64,000 nt of DNA from Metaphire vulgaris (lineage: Eukaryota; Annelida; Clitellata; Crassiclitellata; Megascolecidae). The first letter of the stretch is position 1, and each line of letters starts with the position of its first letter. The DNA lies in contig CM030862.1 in assembly GCA_018105865.1 (NCBI GenBank), positions 7,743,979 through 7,807,978 of the forward strand. Direction: 5' to 3'. A model generated the notes under the pieces. That model did not search any database. It was given only the letters and a program-made list of their open reading frames with translations, and had not been told where the DNA came from. The position numbers and the translations under genes are program-made. Below are positions 28,648-41,700 of this stretch, in pieces.

Positions 28648-31600
28648 GTAGGTTTTCAGTTATGAACACTATTTGAAATATTTACTGATTTTATTCTTCA
28701 ATAACTTTATAGCAAATGTGTGCCAACAAAGTTGCCTCCACTTTGTTATCTTTGTGTGTTTGTTGTTAGTTGACTGGTACACAAAATATGCTGAATTTTG
28801 AAAAGTTGCAAAAAACTAGCTTCCTGTGCATTATCCATGTCTAGAAACATTCCAGATATTCTAGTCTAGTAATAGCTTCACAGTTGCTTCTATTTCTTCT
28901 GGAATTGGGCATTATTTTCAAAGTTCAACTACATTTAATATAGCGATGCCTCAGAAATTCCTAAAGGTATGAGCCATGTGGATAACAGGACTTACGTGAG
29001 AATAGCCAACCCCTTGTACATTTTGCACACCTATGATGTTATGATCTTTATCAATGGGCAAGTTAAACTTTGCAAGATAGGTCAATAAGCTTTAAGCAAG
29101 GTTTTTGTTATATGAGTTTAATATTCTTATGGTAGAACCTTCCAGTATCTTGCAATACATAAAGACAACATACTCAGTTATATTATAAGCATAAACTTGC
29201 GTTATTTAACTATTTTGAATAACGATTATTACTTACAGCAATTGAAAGATGCAACAGATTTTGTGGAAGAAAAATTAAGTAAAAAGACGAGTAAAATCAA
29301 GAGAATTCCTGATGCAGCTCACTGTGTATCATCAAAGGTCGATAAGAATTTGCTCAAGAGAAATTGTCAGCCATCAAATTGTCTTCAATCTGAGTCTAAT
29401 TCATGTGTAGCTTCTGAGAAGAGACCAAAACGAATGGCTGCGATGGTGTGCAGAGAGAGATGTAAAGAAATTAGCAACAGAATGAGACGGGACACTGTTC
29501 AGTGTCTTGAGTACACCCACGTGAAGAAGTACAGCAAGTTGAAATCAGAAGTGAGGAATGAGCATGTGAATAGAGAATCTTCATCAATGTCCAGTTACTC
29601 ATCTTATGAGTGGAAACATTGTGACACAGTGACGTCAAACACTGGCTCCAAATGTACAAAGGTTTGCACTTGTATTTTTAGCACTCCCTGAAAGTAATGT
29701 ATTTTATGTAAAGAGAATGTTTTATGATGTTGATGCTGTAATGGAACAGTATTGTTATCACTCATCTTTCACAAACATTGTCAGTATGCTGTCAGCTGTG
29801 AAACCTTTTAATTAGCACACCTACTGACATTTTATAGTACTGCATCCAGGTACAAATAGTGCACTATAAGCAATACAGTGTATAAAGTTCCAGCATTTTC
29901 AAATTTTATAAAAATTTGCTTAGAGAGATAGCAAAGTAATAGAAAGATGCTCTTACTGGGACTGTAACTTGTTTAGTGTGATTCACAGATTAGTAGGCAT
30001 TGCTTTAACATCTTGTAATATTCATAATATGCAATATTGTGAAAAGTAAATAACTTTTCCAGGTGGCAAAAAACCAAAATTGCGGAGAGAAAGTAACAAG
30101 GAAATGCAAAAATGCATCTACTCTATGCGATGCTCTCTTATCTGCTCAAAATGAAAAATCTCCCACTTGCACAGGCTCGGAAGCTATTGTCGGCTACCAA
30201 TGCAAAGTTAAACAAATGGTGCAAGACTCCTGTGTTGATAATATGGTTTTAGGACTTTCAACTGTGAGTGAAGAACTCACTACTATTAACAATACCTATT
30301 TTTCTGGATCATCACACAGCAAAGAGCATTCGTTAAAACAAAATGATAAAACAAAGATGAACTGTCTCAAATTTGAGTCTAAAACATGCGTAGTTACCGA
30401 AAAGAATTCGAAAAGAATGGCCGCAATATTGTGTAGAGAGAGATGTGAAGAAATCAACCAAGGAACAAGACGATACTTTGTAAGCCATTTCAAGCTAGCA
30501 GGTGCAAAGAAATACTGCAAATTGAAACCATCATTAAAGAATGCTGAAGTAGATGGCATGTCTTCATCACTGCCTATCAGCTGTTCTTGGAAGAGAAAGC
30601 AATCTGCAAGAACTCCAACTGCTAACTCAAGGCATACAAAGGTTTGTAAGTCTCATGTATTCACTAAGTAATGTAATGCTGTATGTAACAATGACTGTGA
30701 AAGTTGTGAAACTATATTGTTATCAATTATTGTATATTGCAGTACCGGTAGCAGCACAAAACTAAAAAGACATCTACACTGGTTTGTTAATATGGCAATA
30801 GTGTCTGCATTGTGGGCATCAATGATACATTTTCAGTATTGCAGCATGCATTGTAATACTTATTCAGGTGTTGCTTTCATTGAAATGATATTTTATAGGC
30901 TCATATTGTGATATCTAAGAGTTATATTTTCTTTTAAAAAATTAATTAATTTTCAATCTTTATGTTAACTTCTGAGTGAAGTATTATTAAGTAAGTAACG
31001 TTCAAATTATTGTGGTGACTCGTCCACAGGTGGACTGCGTGAACACATTACAGAGTTAAAGTAATTAGTAATTACATCTCGTAGTCTAATGCACTATTGT
31101 TCAATCATTGGCTGGTGGGCACAAATTTGGCGTCAATGAGCCATTTAAAAACTGCCTATGAACCAATCACTGAGTTAAAGCTTGCAGCAAAGAATAGCAA
31201 TCTAGATTGGCCAGCTTAATGTAAATGAAATCAGAAAGCTAAAAAGAAGCCAGTAGTGTGCAGAGGGGGCAGTGACCCTGGGCATACACCAGATGAGGGC
31301 TTCCAAATGGACTAGCCTTTTTTACCTGAAAATCCATAAAATTATTGATTTTGCCCCTGGCATCCACACCAGGTAAGGGCATCCAAATTGTCTTTTTATT
31401 TTCTCGTTAACACCTAACACAGAGGTGACAGAGGCATCCAAATTTACTTTGGCCCCAGGCATCCACCACTCTGCTTTGCTGAAAGAAGCTAATCTTCTAA
31501 TTAATCATAGTTTGTAAGTAAGTATGTGCCACTTAGCTGGCTACAGTTTTGGGGGTCTAGAAGCAATTTCATGATGAGCTATAGAAGCCAGTGAAATGAT

Positions 31601-32489
31601 GCATAAGCTACTGTACATGCTGGCATTGAATGCGTTCTCACTCTGTATCTTTGTAACAGTACTAAACTTCTGTGAACTGTATCTCTTCTAAATTACTGTG
31701 AGCTTTTGAAACCATTGGAGAGAAACTTAGATTTTAACATTTTAAGACTGGTTTTCTACACCCAGTAAAATGGTGATTGGGAAACTAGATTAAAGTAAAC
31801 TCCTGTAAAATTGCCTTATGTAAAGAATGCCTAATGTAATTAAAGCTGAAGAACAGGCATTGGTGTTGCAGTAGCTGGTATTATTTACTAATAATATTAT
31901 GTTTACATGTTATTGTTATGCTTATATCTATGAAAAAACTGCAAATAAAATATTCTGTTTTTATATTGAATTTTGTGCAAATGTCATAGTACAAATAATT
32001 GTACTCTTTATCCTTAGTCTGCTAAAGGCAAATAAATATACTTTCTCTAGAATGAGTTTCAATCACCTATGGTTTGCATATATTGAAACAAGTCTGGAGT
32101 ATTTCAGCACTGCCATTCTGCTCTTGTAATATTAATTCATTGTCGACATGAATGTAATCAAAGGTCTCTAAATTTTTCAGGTGCCTAAAAGCAACTGCAG
32201 TAAGGATGCAAGGAAATCTCTTCGTGATCTTTCTAGTCTACATGATGTTCTTGTGTTCAAAGGACGTGGAAAGTCTGTCATTCGAAATAGACCAAAGATG
32301 ACAGCCAGACATTTATTGCAAGAACCCTACAGTGGTAGCATGGTTTCATGGCTTTTTACCAGTATGGCAGAAATCAACAGGTGTTTTCTTTTGAATGCTC
32401 TTAATGAATCAAACAGAGGCTTCAAAGTTTTGGGTAAGCGCACCAGCCCAGAAGGTCAGGATCAACTGTTAACTGAAAGAAATTTCTGA
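28570..32489 (+). CDS. Unrecognised Lys/Cys-rich gene with duplicated exons
   Basis: No family was recognised. Three exons are well supported by open frame, acceptor and donor: 29,239-29,661, 30,063-30,641 and 32,181-32,489. A possible first exon at 28,570-28,647 also fits. All junctions are phase 0, so the model gives about 462 codons. Exons 2 and 3 both carry EK..KRMAA(M/I)(V/L)CRERC(K/E)EI.....RR and then KKY.KLK, and both end HTK or CTK at AAAG/GT, so one arose from the other by tandem exon duplication. The composition is basic and rich in Ser, Lys and Cys, suggesting a nuclear or nucleic-acid-binding protein, but no zinc-finger spacing is clear. No membrane segment or signal peptide. It lies between TTC7 and stomatin on the opposite strand. 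Confidence 0.55.
29239..29661 (+). CDS. Novel gene exon 2 (duplicated unit A)
   Basis: Acceptor TTACAG/CAATTG and donor ACAAAG/GTTTGC bound 141 codons, phase 0 both ends. Begins QLKDATDFVEEKLSKKTSKI. The core CVASEKRPKRMAAMVCRERC is shared with exon 3. Serine-rich toward the end (ESSSMSSYSSYEW). Confidence 0.6.
30063..30641 (+). CDS. Novel gene exon 3 (duplicated unit B)
   Basis: Acceptor TTTTCCAG/GTGGCA and donor ACAAAG/GTTTGT, 193 codons, phase 0. Core CVVTEKNSKRMAAILCRERC matches exon 2. The following 30 residues (..AKKYCKLKPSLKNAEVDG) also align with exon 2 (..VKKYSKLKSEVRNEHVNR). Confidence 0.62.
32181..32489 (+). CDS. Novel gene exon 4
   Basis: Acceptor TTTTTCAG/GTGCCT, phase 0. Reads VPKSNCSKDARKSLRDLSSL, HDVLVFKGRGKSVIRNRPKM, then TARHLLQEPYSG and a stop at 32,489. 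A donor-like TTGG/GTAAGC at about 32,431 could instead continue the gene. No domain recognised. Confidence 0.5.
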   Translation: MPKSNCSKDARKSLRDLSSLHDVLVFKGRGKSVIRNRPKMTARHLLQEPYSGSMVSWLFTSMAEINRCFLLNALNESNRGFKVLGKRTSPEGQDQLLTERNF

Positions 32490-32951
32490 ACTGTTGTTGC
32501 AATCAGCATCACATTAAACTGATCAATACAAGAGCTGTTTTTATTATAAGTGTAAGCAAAGTATAGTTTCAAGTTTCTTTTAATGCAAGATATTTGATTA
32601 TATTACCCTTTGCTAGAATTTTCTTTTTTAAAGGATGTGAATTAATTGTTGAAAAGCATGGATTCTTGCAATCGTAATAATCGGTTATTAACTGATTGTG
32701 GTTGCTTAATTATTTTCTGTAATTAAGCCGAAATTAGTGCTTATCTTAATTACTTTCTGTTTTTGCCAGGGGCATTATGCATTTTTGCAAGTGTTTTCTT
32801 TAGTTGCCTCTGCCTACTGAATTTGAAACATTTTGAGTTATTGTAGCTATTGTAAAACACATCAGCAATTCATGCAAGAAGCCTTTAATGCTCTTGCTGC
32901 TTTATTTTTCCTGTGTTGTGATTTTTAGTTATTGACCAACTCCCAGAGTCC

Positions 32952-32994
<43 letters not shown>

Positions 32995-34235
32995 TTGCAA
33001 CTATGATACACAATCAGCTTTGTTAGTGCAGAAAAGATGGTATAAAAATATAAGTATCTGTACTGGAATCAAGAATATTAAAAATTTACAAACAAATGGT
33101 CAATGAAATTTGCAAAAACCCAAGTACCGGTAATTGAGAATTAGGAGACAAACCATGATAATTCATTTTGTACTTAATCTAAATCACTTAGAATTTAATA
33201 TTTTCATCAGAAGACATGTGCCATGTCTATCGGCTGTATTCACTATGAGTGATGACCACACCACGTATGAGAATCAGCCAGGGATATTTTTGCACCCCCA
33301 ATTTGAGGTAGACACCCGCAAAATTTCCAAATCTAACAATGGTATGTACCCTAAATAGCCCCTTAACACCCCCCACTTTATTTCTCTGATGAACTTTTTT
33401 TGCTTGTCAGACTTTTTGGAGGCCTGATAACATTTTTTTGCTTGTCAGAATTTTTTTAGATTTGATAAGGTTTATGGGTTTTTTGCCTGTCAGACTTTTT
33501 TGTGGATGACTTTTTTCACACTTATTCGGCAGAGACCCCCAAATTTTACCGACACCCCCCTAAATTCACAATCCTAGAAATAACCCTTGATCCAGCAAAC
33601 TCGTCCTGAGTTTTCCTTGAGCACGAGAACCATTCCTTGTGCCTTGAATCAAGTTTAGGCTTGAATATTGTAATTCTTAGTACAGTGAAATGGCCAAATC
33701 TAGTGTGCATAGGTTTCAACCAATTCAGAGCTCTATTGATTGACTTGTCACTAAAACTCTCAGGCAAGATCACATTAAGTCTTTACTTAAAAATATACAT
33801 TGGTTGTTGAGCAAATATGTTCAAATTAAACCCCAACTTTTCTGTTTGTAAGACATTGCAAACTGGTCAACCTTGACTGTTGAATTTCATTGTAAATCAC
33901 CAAAACAGAAATTATATGGTATTATAGAAACAAAATTCCAGGGGAAGAATTTGGCCAAAGCAAAACATTTTTTGTCAATGTCATTAATTAAAACACTAAC
34001 ATAAAGAACAGCTCAACAAAAGCCAGCAGTAAATGTGCTGCCATCATGTTATTAAAAACATAAATTACAGCAAGACTACTGTATATTTACAACTGATGAT
34101 CTGTACAGTTAAAAGAACATGAGCTTTCAAGTAATGTCACTCGGTAATAGCTGTAAAACATAATAAACTTCTAATGATATCTTTTGGGCAATGAAGCATC
34201 ATCCTTTTATGATCATAATTTACCCTTTGAAAGGG

Positions 34236-34306
<71 letters not shown>

Positions 34307-35219
34307 CAGCACTGTAGGCCTATATAGCTACAGTCAGTGCTGAAAAAGTCTGTGAAAAAGGTGCAGGAACTCTCTTGGCACAACCCTAACCCTAAAGAGC
34401 TATGGGTAGCCATCATTTACATTTCTGTAGCGCTTTTTAAATCTTAGCTTAATAGTTTTGCAACAAGTACACGGTACGTTTACAATATTGGAACAAATAT
34501 TGAAAAATTATGGGAAAAAATTTCATGGTCCAAAAAGGTGCCAGAACTCGGTTCCGGCGCATTCCGGCTGACTTTCAGCACTGGCTACAGCTGTATAAAT
34601 ATAACAACATACACAAAGACCGTATCAGGCATGAAAATGTATCCTGTACAGTAGTGTATCAAATTGATACAAAGCAGTGTTAGTGGTTCATGTGATATCA
34701 ACAAATTAGTGTGATCCAATTGACGGTGCTATAACCCTGGAGAAGTTGTCATCCTGTGACTCAGACAGTCTGGGCAATGGCAATTGGAGCTGGTTCCTGG
34801 CTAGAAAATATAATTCAGATACAATAAAAGCTGAAAATCTAAGCTTGCTAAACAGGATTTGGCATAATTGAGCTTTTATAAAGAAACAATGAAAACAGGT
34901 TTCAATTAATCATAATTAAGTCAAGTTTATCTATTTTGTAGTACGTGTATGTGCATTGCAACAATAAAATGGACAACAAAACCGGGTTTGCACTTTGTAA
35001 TTGTACATAATTTTCATTCTACACTTCAACATTTTAAACTACACACAGTATTCAGTTTCATCTATGAAAACGGTGACATCCTCATCTACATACAATATTA
35101 AGTTTTATTTACAGTGCAGCAAACTTAACCAAAACTGAAATTTATGAGCTGTTTATTAGCCTGAAACATAATGGTTCTCACATAGGGCAGACCATATTGA
35201 ATCACTCTAAACCATGTTA

Positions 35220-35257
<38 letters not shown>

Positions 35258-36510
35258 GACAAAGCCTTCATTTGTGATAGTGTGCATATTAATACTGCAT
35301 TGCATGCATTATAATTATAATTCTGCCATTTGATGTACAGTAAGAGAAACATAAGCCTATATAATTCCAAGTTATATATTTTTGAATTGTTTATGCTAGT
35401 TATCAAACTTCCTTGAAAACTTATTGAACATTGGCATGTTTATTAACAGTTGAAGTGCCATGCAAGTCCTCTCTAAAGTTATTCCTTTTGCACTTGCTGT
35501 TCTAAAAATTTTAAGAGTAAAAAAATGTGAATTTAGCTACCAAGTAATCACTTTCAATTAATCCATCAATTTGCTAAGCATTTGTTAAACTTCTCTTAAG
35601 CGTTAGAACAATAAAGAAAGAGATGTACAAGTTTTTTGCAATCAAAGAATTTTTCTTAGAACTGTTCACATGGTGAATATTTGTATACTTATTTCACAGG
35701 TTACTGGAAATAGCTTTCAAAAATTGTTTACCTTTAGTTTCTAACTCAAATGAATCAATCTTTCCAATTAATATTTATTTCTTTTCATTATTTGGAGTGT
35801 GATTCAGAACCAACATGAGTAGATGAGCTTACATGGAAAACATGCAATGGCTAATCACGTATGCAAAAATTTTCTTGGGAACTAGTCTGAAGACATGTCT
35901 GCAGAACATATACTTTACTGTATACTGTATCATAGTGAGAAGCATCTTAACTGCCCAATGATACAGCTAAATATATTGCTGTGATCACATTAATTTAAAG
36001 TTTATGTGGCTTATGCCTGTATAGTCCATATACTATGCCACTCATTACTATACATATTTGTTCTATGAGTTCATTTAATTATTATATTTTGTGAATCCAA
36101 GTAACTTAGTCACTTCTGATTTAAGCAAGAATAGAGAAATTTGAATATGTATTCAAACAACTTAAAAATCAATACATATTGCAAATTAGGATTTTGATTT
36201 GTTATAAATTAAGAGTTAGGACGGGACATTCAGACACCTTCACCGAATTCTTACATCATGATTTAAAAAGTTTTACAAAATTATAATTAACTGACACAAC
36301 AACTATGTTCTGAAACTGCTGACAGCAAAACAGTCACATTCAGAAGTACCGTGATTACTTCACTTAATGGAAGATACTGATTTAAACATTTGAAGAATCT
36401 TCACACATCTAAAATGCATATCCAACCTCACACACAAAAGTTACATACACTGTAGCATCCTACCTCAACAATTGCTTCAAGGTAACTTCCTACTGAAATT
36501 TTTGTAGAGC
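32490..36510. other. Intergenic, no gene recognised
   Basis: AT-rich. Holds (CA)n at 32,948-32,991, (TA)n at 34,237-34,302 and (ATT)n at 35,219-35,257. Degraded repeats with runs of CCCCC and TTTTTTGC(C)TGTCAG lie near 33,290-33,560. No exon with both splice sites was seen. Confidence 0.45.
34237..34302. repeat. (TA)n microsatellite
   Basis: About 33 perfect TA units. The Tyr-Ile open frame across it is an artefact. Confidence 0.95.
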
Positions 36511-36516
36511 TTTATT
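36511..36516 (-). other. Candidate poly(A) signal of stomatin
   Basis: AATAAA on the minus strand, about 43 bases downstream of the stomatin stop codon. A cleavage site so close would give a very short 3' UTR; other signals may be used further left. Confidence 0.4.
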
Positions 36517-36558
36517 ATACCAGTAGCTCACTGATGAAGTCTTATGTTCCCTTTGGCT

Positions 36559-36747
36559 TCATTTCTTTATGAAATGGGTTAGAAATTCAATGGGAAGTGG
36601 AAATATGATGGTTGAGTTTTTCTCAGCTGATATTGTATTCAACGTCTGAAGATACCGTAGCTGTAAGGCTGATGATGATTCATTGATGATGTCAGAAGCC
36701 TCCTTCAAAGCTCTTGCAGCTTTGTTCTCTCCTTCAGCTGCAATTAC
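36559..36747 (-). CDS. STOM: Stomatin last exon
   Basis: Acceptor TTTAG/GTAATT. Encodes [40 protein letters not shown] and [16 protein letters not shown], then TGA. The LRYLQTL and EKNST.IFPLP segments are invariant in stomatins and form the C-terminal oligomerisation and cholesterol-linked region. Confidence 0.95.
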   Translation of the reverse strand, partial: VIAAEGENKAARALKEASDIINESSSALQLRYLQTLNTISAEKNSTIIFPLPIEFLTHFIKK

Positions 36748-38120
36748 CTAAATTGAAAAGACAATATGTCTTCTGCTGTCATGGATCAAATGTAACATAA
36801 TGTAAGATTTGCATAGTGGGGTAAAAAAGTACTCTTATGTACATTTTTGGAATCAGAATCCATTATTGCAATGCCATGATATGATGCAATAACTGTGATG
36901 GCCTTTATTTGCCTGTCAAGACAATTTGGGGGAGAAGCTGGAGATACAATCCTTCTTTTGCCCCAGGTGCTGCCAACCCTTTCTGAGATTTTAAAATAAA
37001 GTGATGTTTCAATAAAATAATTTCAAATTATCCCATTTTCTGCCAGTCATTTGCACATGTCTAAATGATCTCACAGGTCACATGGAATCCGGTAGGGGGG
37101 GGCTGCATGTGGCCCAAGGGCAGTAGTTGCCAACCCCTGGGCTAAAATGTTCAACCACAAAAGCCAACATTTATTTCAAATTTCAAAAATGCATCATAGA
37201 GTGATCTTCTAATAGTTAACAAAAGCAATAATATAGTCTTTGCATCTCTTCATGTTCTCCATTGGTATTCATATTGTATTTGAAACAAGGTAAATTTACA
37301 ATATAAATAATTCTGCAAACACATACAGTATAGTCAAATTACCATTTTCTGCATGGTTTTTATGGCATTGCAAACAAATTCATTAACATAGTTAAGTCAG
37401 ATACTATACTAGCTAAATTTGAACTGCATTACAAGCAAAGACAATTGGTTCCCCATTTTATCAGTTCGTATCCCTCCCCAGAAATTGTCGGCCATCAAGA
37501 CTTTTGGTAAGGCTGATGTCAAGAAGGCATCCCAGTGCAGAAACTTAATTAAGAATGTGTACCTGCTGAAATGAATACAAATTTATCAAATTTCAGTTGG
37601 TCCCTCGACAACAGTAAAAAAGGCTGTGCAATGTGCATGTGTGTATGTGTATGCATGTGTAACGGTGTATGTTGTTTGTGTGCATAAATATGCATGCTTC
37701 ATTGCACCTTGGCTCTTGCTTCTCTTGCAGCCTCTGCCTCAGCTGCCATGGCTCTTTGCAGCTGCACTGGCAGGCGAACATCTTTTCTAAAAATAAAATA
37801 AAGAAACATAATTTTTCTAAAGTTCATGGCTAAAAACCGTCAATCAATATGACAACATCAATTCTAAAATTTACTACACTCGTGTCTCATGGGATCACAA
37901 ACAGTAGGTAATGCAATTAATTTATATAGCTCCTCCTCTGGACGGGCACTCTCAGAAGCGCTCCCGCCATGAAAACTAGACAGAAAATTAAAACAAAGCT
38001 GCATTGTAAATAGTAAAGTATCGGTAAACTTGCTGTGAACAATAACGTAACGAATTATGAAACAACAGATTGAAAGTTTAAGAATTTAATTTGTGAAAAA
38101 TTAACCAGCAATGAATACAC

Positions 38121-38173
<53 letters not shown>

Positions 38174-38606
38174 GAAGAAGTAAACACTACCAGTCAGCCT
38201 TCACACAAATATTACTCAAAAGTCACATAATTTGATCAGTCTATTAGATGCAATATGAAAGGTGTGTAATCAATTTTCTGTATCATTAGAGCATTAGAGG
38301 CTTTACTGGCTTTGCAGTGTGTGCATGTATATATAAATATATATACTGTATATATGTGTGTGTGTATATATACACACTGGCGCGCTCGCTGCAAGGATGG
38401 TATTTGTATCTTCGAAGCTCAACGTGTGAAATCGCTCGAAGAAAAACGCCGGATTCGCAATTCACAAGGAAAGACAGAACACTGCGACTGGCTGCTTCCC
38501 TTGCAACACCTGTCAGCGTCTCTGTGCTTCACGATTAGGACTATTCGTACACCAAAAATCACATAAAACAACATAGACCCAGGATCTGTCGTGTCGACGA
38601 CCTAGT

Positions 38607-38644
<38 letters not shown>

Positions 38645-38660
38645 TGAGTGAGTGAGTATA

Positions 38661-38710
<50 letters not shown>

Positions 38711-41700
38711 TACTCACACACACACACACACACACAAAGCTTGTGTAGTCACTCAGTGTCTTTACTCTTCTATACAAAATGAGGAATATTAACTTTATGT
38801 CACACATATATTTGCCTCTATAACATGGCAAAAGTGAAAATATAGAAGATAGAAGTCAAAATTTAATATGCTTTATCTTTTGAAAAGATTCAGCTAACTA
38901 AGCTAATCACTATGCCCTCAGTCCATCACTGCAGTTATCCCACCTTCCATGTGAGAATCCATCTCAAGAATGTCACAAGAATCTAACTGCAGTAGCAGTA
39001 AAAAAATTCCACTTCTTTCTCGGCAGACAACATGGCATTAGTGCCAAAGCCATGCATGATGTCCCAGGACTAAGTAGGATTTTGCATGCACAATAATGAC
39101 ATTTCGTTCAGAAAACCGCTTTGGTCTCAAGTGAGCTAGTGCAAAAACGTCTAAACTCCTGTAAATGATTGGTGGTGAGTTGGATAGAGCTGGATTTATC
39201 CATTCAATCAATAGCGATTGTGGAGCAGGATAAAAGCTTGACAGCACAAAGATGGTTTGTCATTATCCGAAGCGCTAGGCATTAATCGGAATGTCAAGCC
39301 AACTGAAAAACTATTTTGTCACAAAATTTCACAAGCTGCACAAATATTTAGAAAAGTCTGACCTGCTTCAACATGTCAGATTTTACATAGCTTTTCATTA
39401 GTTTCATTTGTCATGAGATCAAATTTTAACGAATAAAAAATTGTACTTGCTAAGACACTTGTGACATTTGTGACCTGAAATACACCCAATGATAATGGCA
39501 TAGAACATAACACTTCTGCAAATGGGCAGATTTTAACTGTGGGAGCTCAATACGAAAAAAATCTTGGTAATACTTATCAGCAACAAACTTAAATTGCACC
39601 AGTGCATTTAGTACACTGTTGCTAAAGTCGAGCAAATGCTAAACATTGAGTTTGGTAAAGCATGTAAACAAAGACACAATAATCCCATTGAACAAGGTTC
39701 TTGTTAGATGTCACAAGGAGTAAGCTATGGCTGCTTGGCATCTCTCATAACAAACTGAACTGACTACCGCAGTTAAAAAGCATTAAATTTCCAGTTCTTG
39801 AATAAGTGGCATATTAACCATTAAGCAGACCACTGGTAAGTACAAGCTTAGGGCACCAGAGCCAAAGGGCACCACAAAATTGAGGATTAAACAATGAAGA
39901 TTCATTAAAAAAATCGATAAAATCAGTGCAAATTCAGGTCAAGGCAATTGTAACTTTGATGTATTAAACTTGAGAAATATTAAAATAGATGCTGTATTGC
40001 ATTTTCTGCAGAACTTTATGTAGCCTAACTAAGCCAACTCAGTGTCTACAGTATATTGTGCTATCATATGTGAATAAATTGCTGACTGTCGCAACCTGCA
40101 CTGTATATCTGGTCAGGGTGCATTGCATATGGGGCCATTCATAAATGATGTCATGCGATTTTGACAGTTTTTGACCCCCTCTTCATCACACGTCATCACA
40201 AAAAGTCAGACCCCTCAAATATGGCTTCACAGTGCGTTAACCCCCTCTTGTCGTCTTTCCCATGGCAAAATTAACATTTCATTTGAAAATATTCATTATA
40301 ATTATTATAGTTGAAACAATATTCTGAAACTTGTTTGAATTCTTTTAAAAAATGAATTATAAGTGTAAAATGCGTTAAATTCTGTGGTAACATAGCATTG
40401 TGGTATTAATAAAAATATTTATTAGGGTATGTGACGTCACATTTCTGGACCCCCAACCCCCCCCCCATTGTCACAAATGTTTGAACCCCTCCATAAGTGC
40501 GTGATGTCATTTATGGATGGTCCTATCTGGTCACACATGTCAACAACCAAAATAGACTGGGTCAGCAGGAAAAGGATGGGAGCACCAAGATTTGTCAGTG
40601 CTTGGGGTACCAGTGAGCCTTAATTCGCTTCTGTACAGAATGCAGGTCTAAAACTGCTAACCATGACATACAGAAGAGCTGCATGAGATGTGACAGAGAT
40701 GGCTGCTACAGCATTCTCAATGTCTGACACAGTGTAGGAATATTTTGAGACCAACAGGTTGTCTTGGAGGTGATCAGCAAACTTCCAGCTTTTTAATTTA
40801 ACGGTCAACAGTAAATAGTGGGCATCCACTGTTGTAAACAAAACTAGGCCATGACCAATAACCATTGGTTTAAAGAAGCTTAAGATGAAAGATGAATGTA
40901 AGCACAACACATGTTAACCAACCACTGCAATATTGAAATGTAAAATACCGGTAGTCAGTTTGATTATGCCATAGCAAAACATATGTTCAAAACCCAATGA
41001 GAGACACACTGACAAAATCAAATCTACAACATGGAATTTTACACCAGAACAGTAATCCAAAACATGGCAACCTATACCATACAACAACTTAGAACATCCA
41101 CAATGAATAACAGTGAAAGAAAATAATAAAATTGACATAATACAAGGTCATGAACAAACTTTGAGCATTTAAATTTAACAGTAGGCAATCAATAGTGGAC
41201 AGTGACTGTTGTAAACAAACACAGGATCATGACCAATAACCATTGGTTTAAAATGCCTTCTTATTCTTCAAGTGCCATGTATTGTTACTTCTGTTACCAT
41301 GGATTTCCACTCTTTTATGTTTCTGGCTTTCCTTATCAGTTCTATGTTGTCTTTAGTTCTTGTTGCTTCTCTTAGGCTGTCTGTATACTTTATTCTTTGT
41401 CTTCCTCTTGCTCTTTCCCCCTTTTCTAGTATTATGACTAGATTGTCCAATCCGTCCTTTCTTATTAGGTGTCCGAAAAAATTCCAAACTGTTGCTTTCT
41501 TATGGTTTTTAGCAATTTTCTTTTTATACCAAAAGCTTTTAGTACTTCCTCATTGGTTATTTTTTCTGTCCATGAAATTTTTTGCATACATCTGAGAAAC
41601 TACACCTCTGCAGCTTCCAGTTTCCTTTCTGTTGTTTTTGTCAACATCCATGTTTCTGATCCATACATCTGAACTGCCCAAACATAGCTTTGAAGAATTC

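Noticed and set aside
34740..34805. Alternative last stomatin exon (minus strand, acceptor-like TTTTCTAG then a short frame EPAPIAIAQTV)
   Set aside because: The exon at 36,559-36,747 already ends in a normal stomatin C-terminus with stop. The candidate has no homology and could arise by chance.
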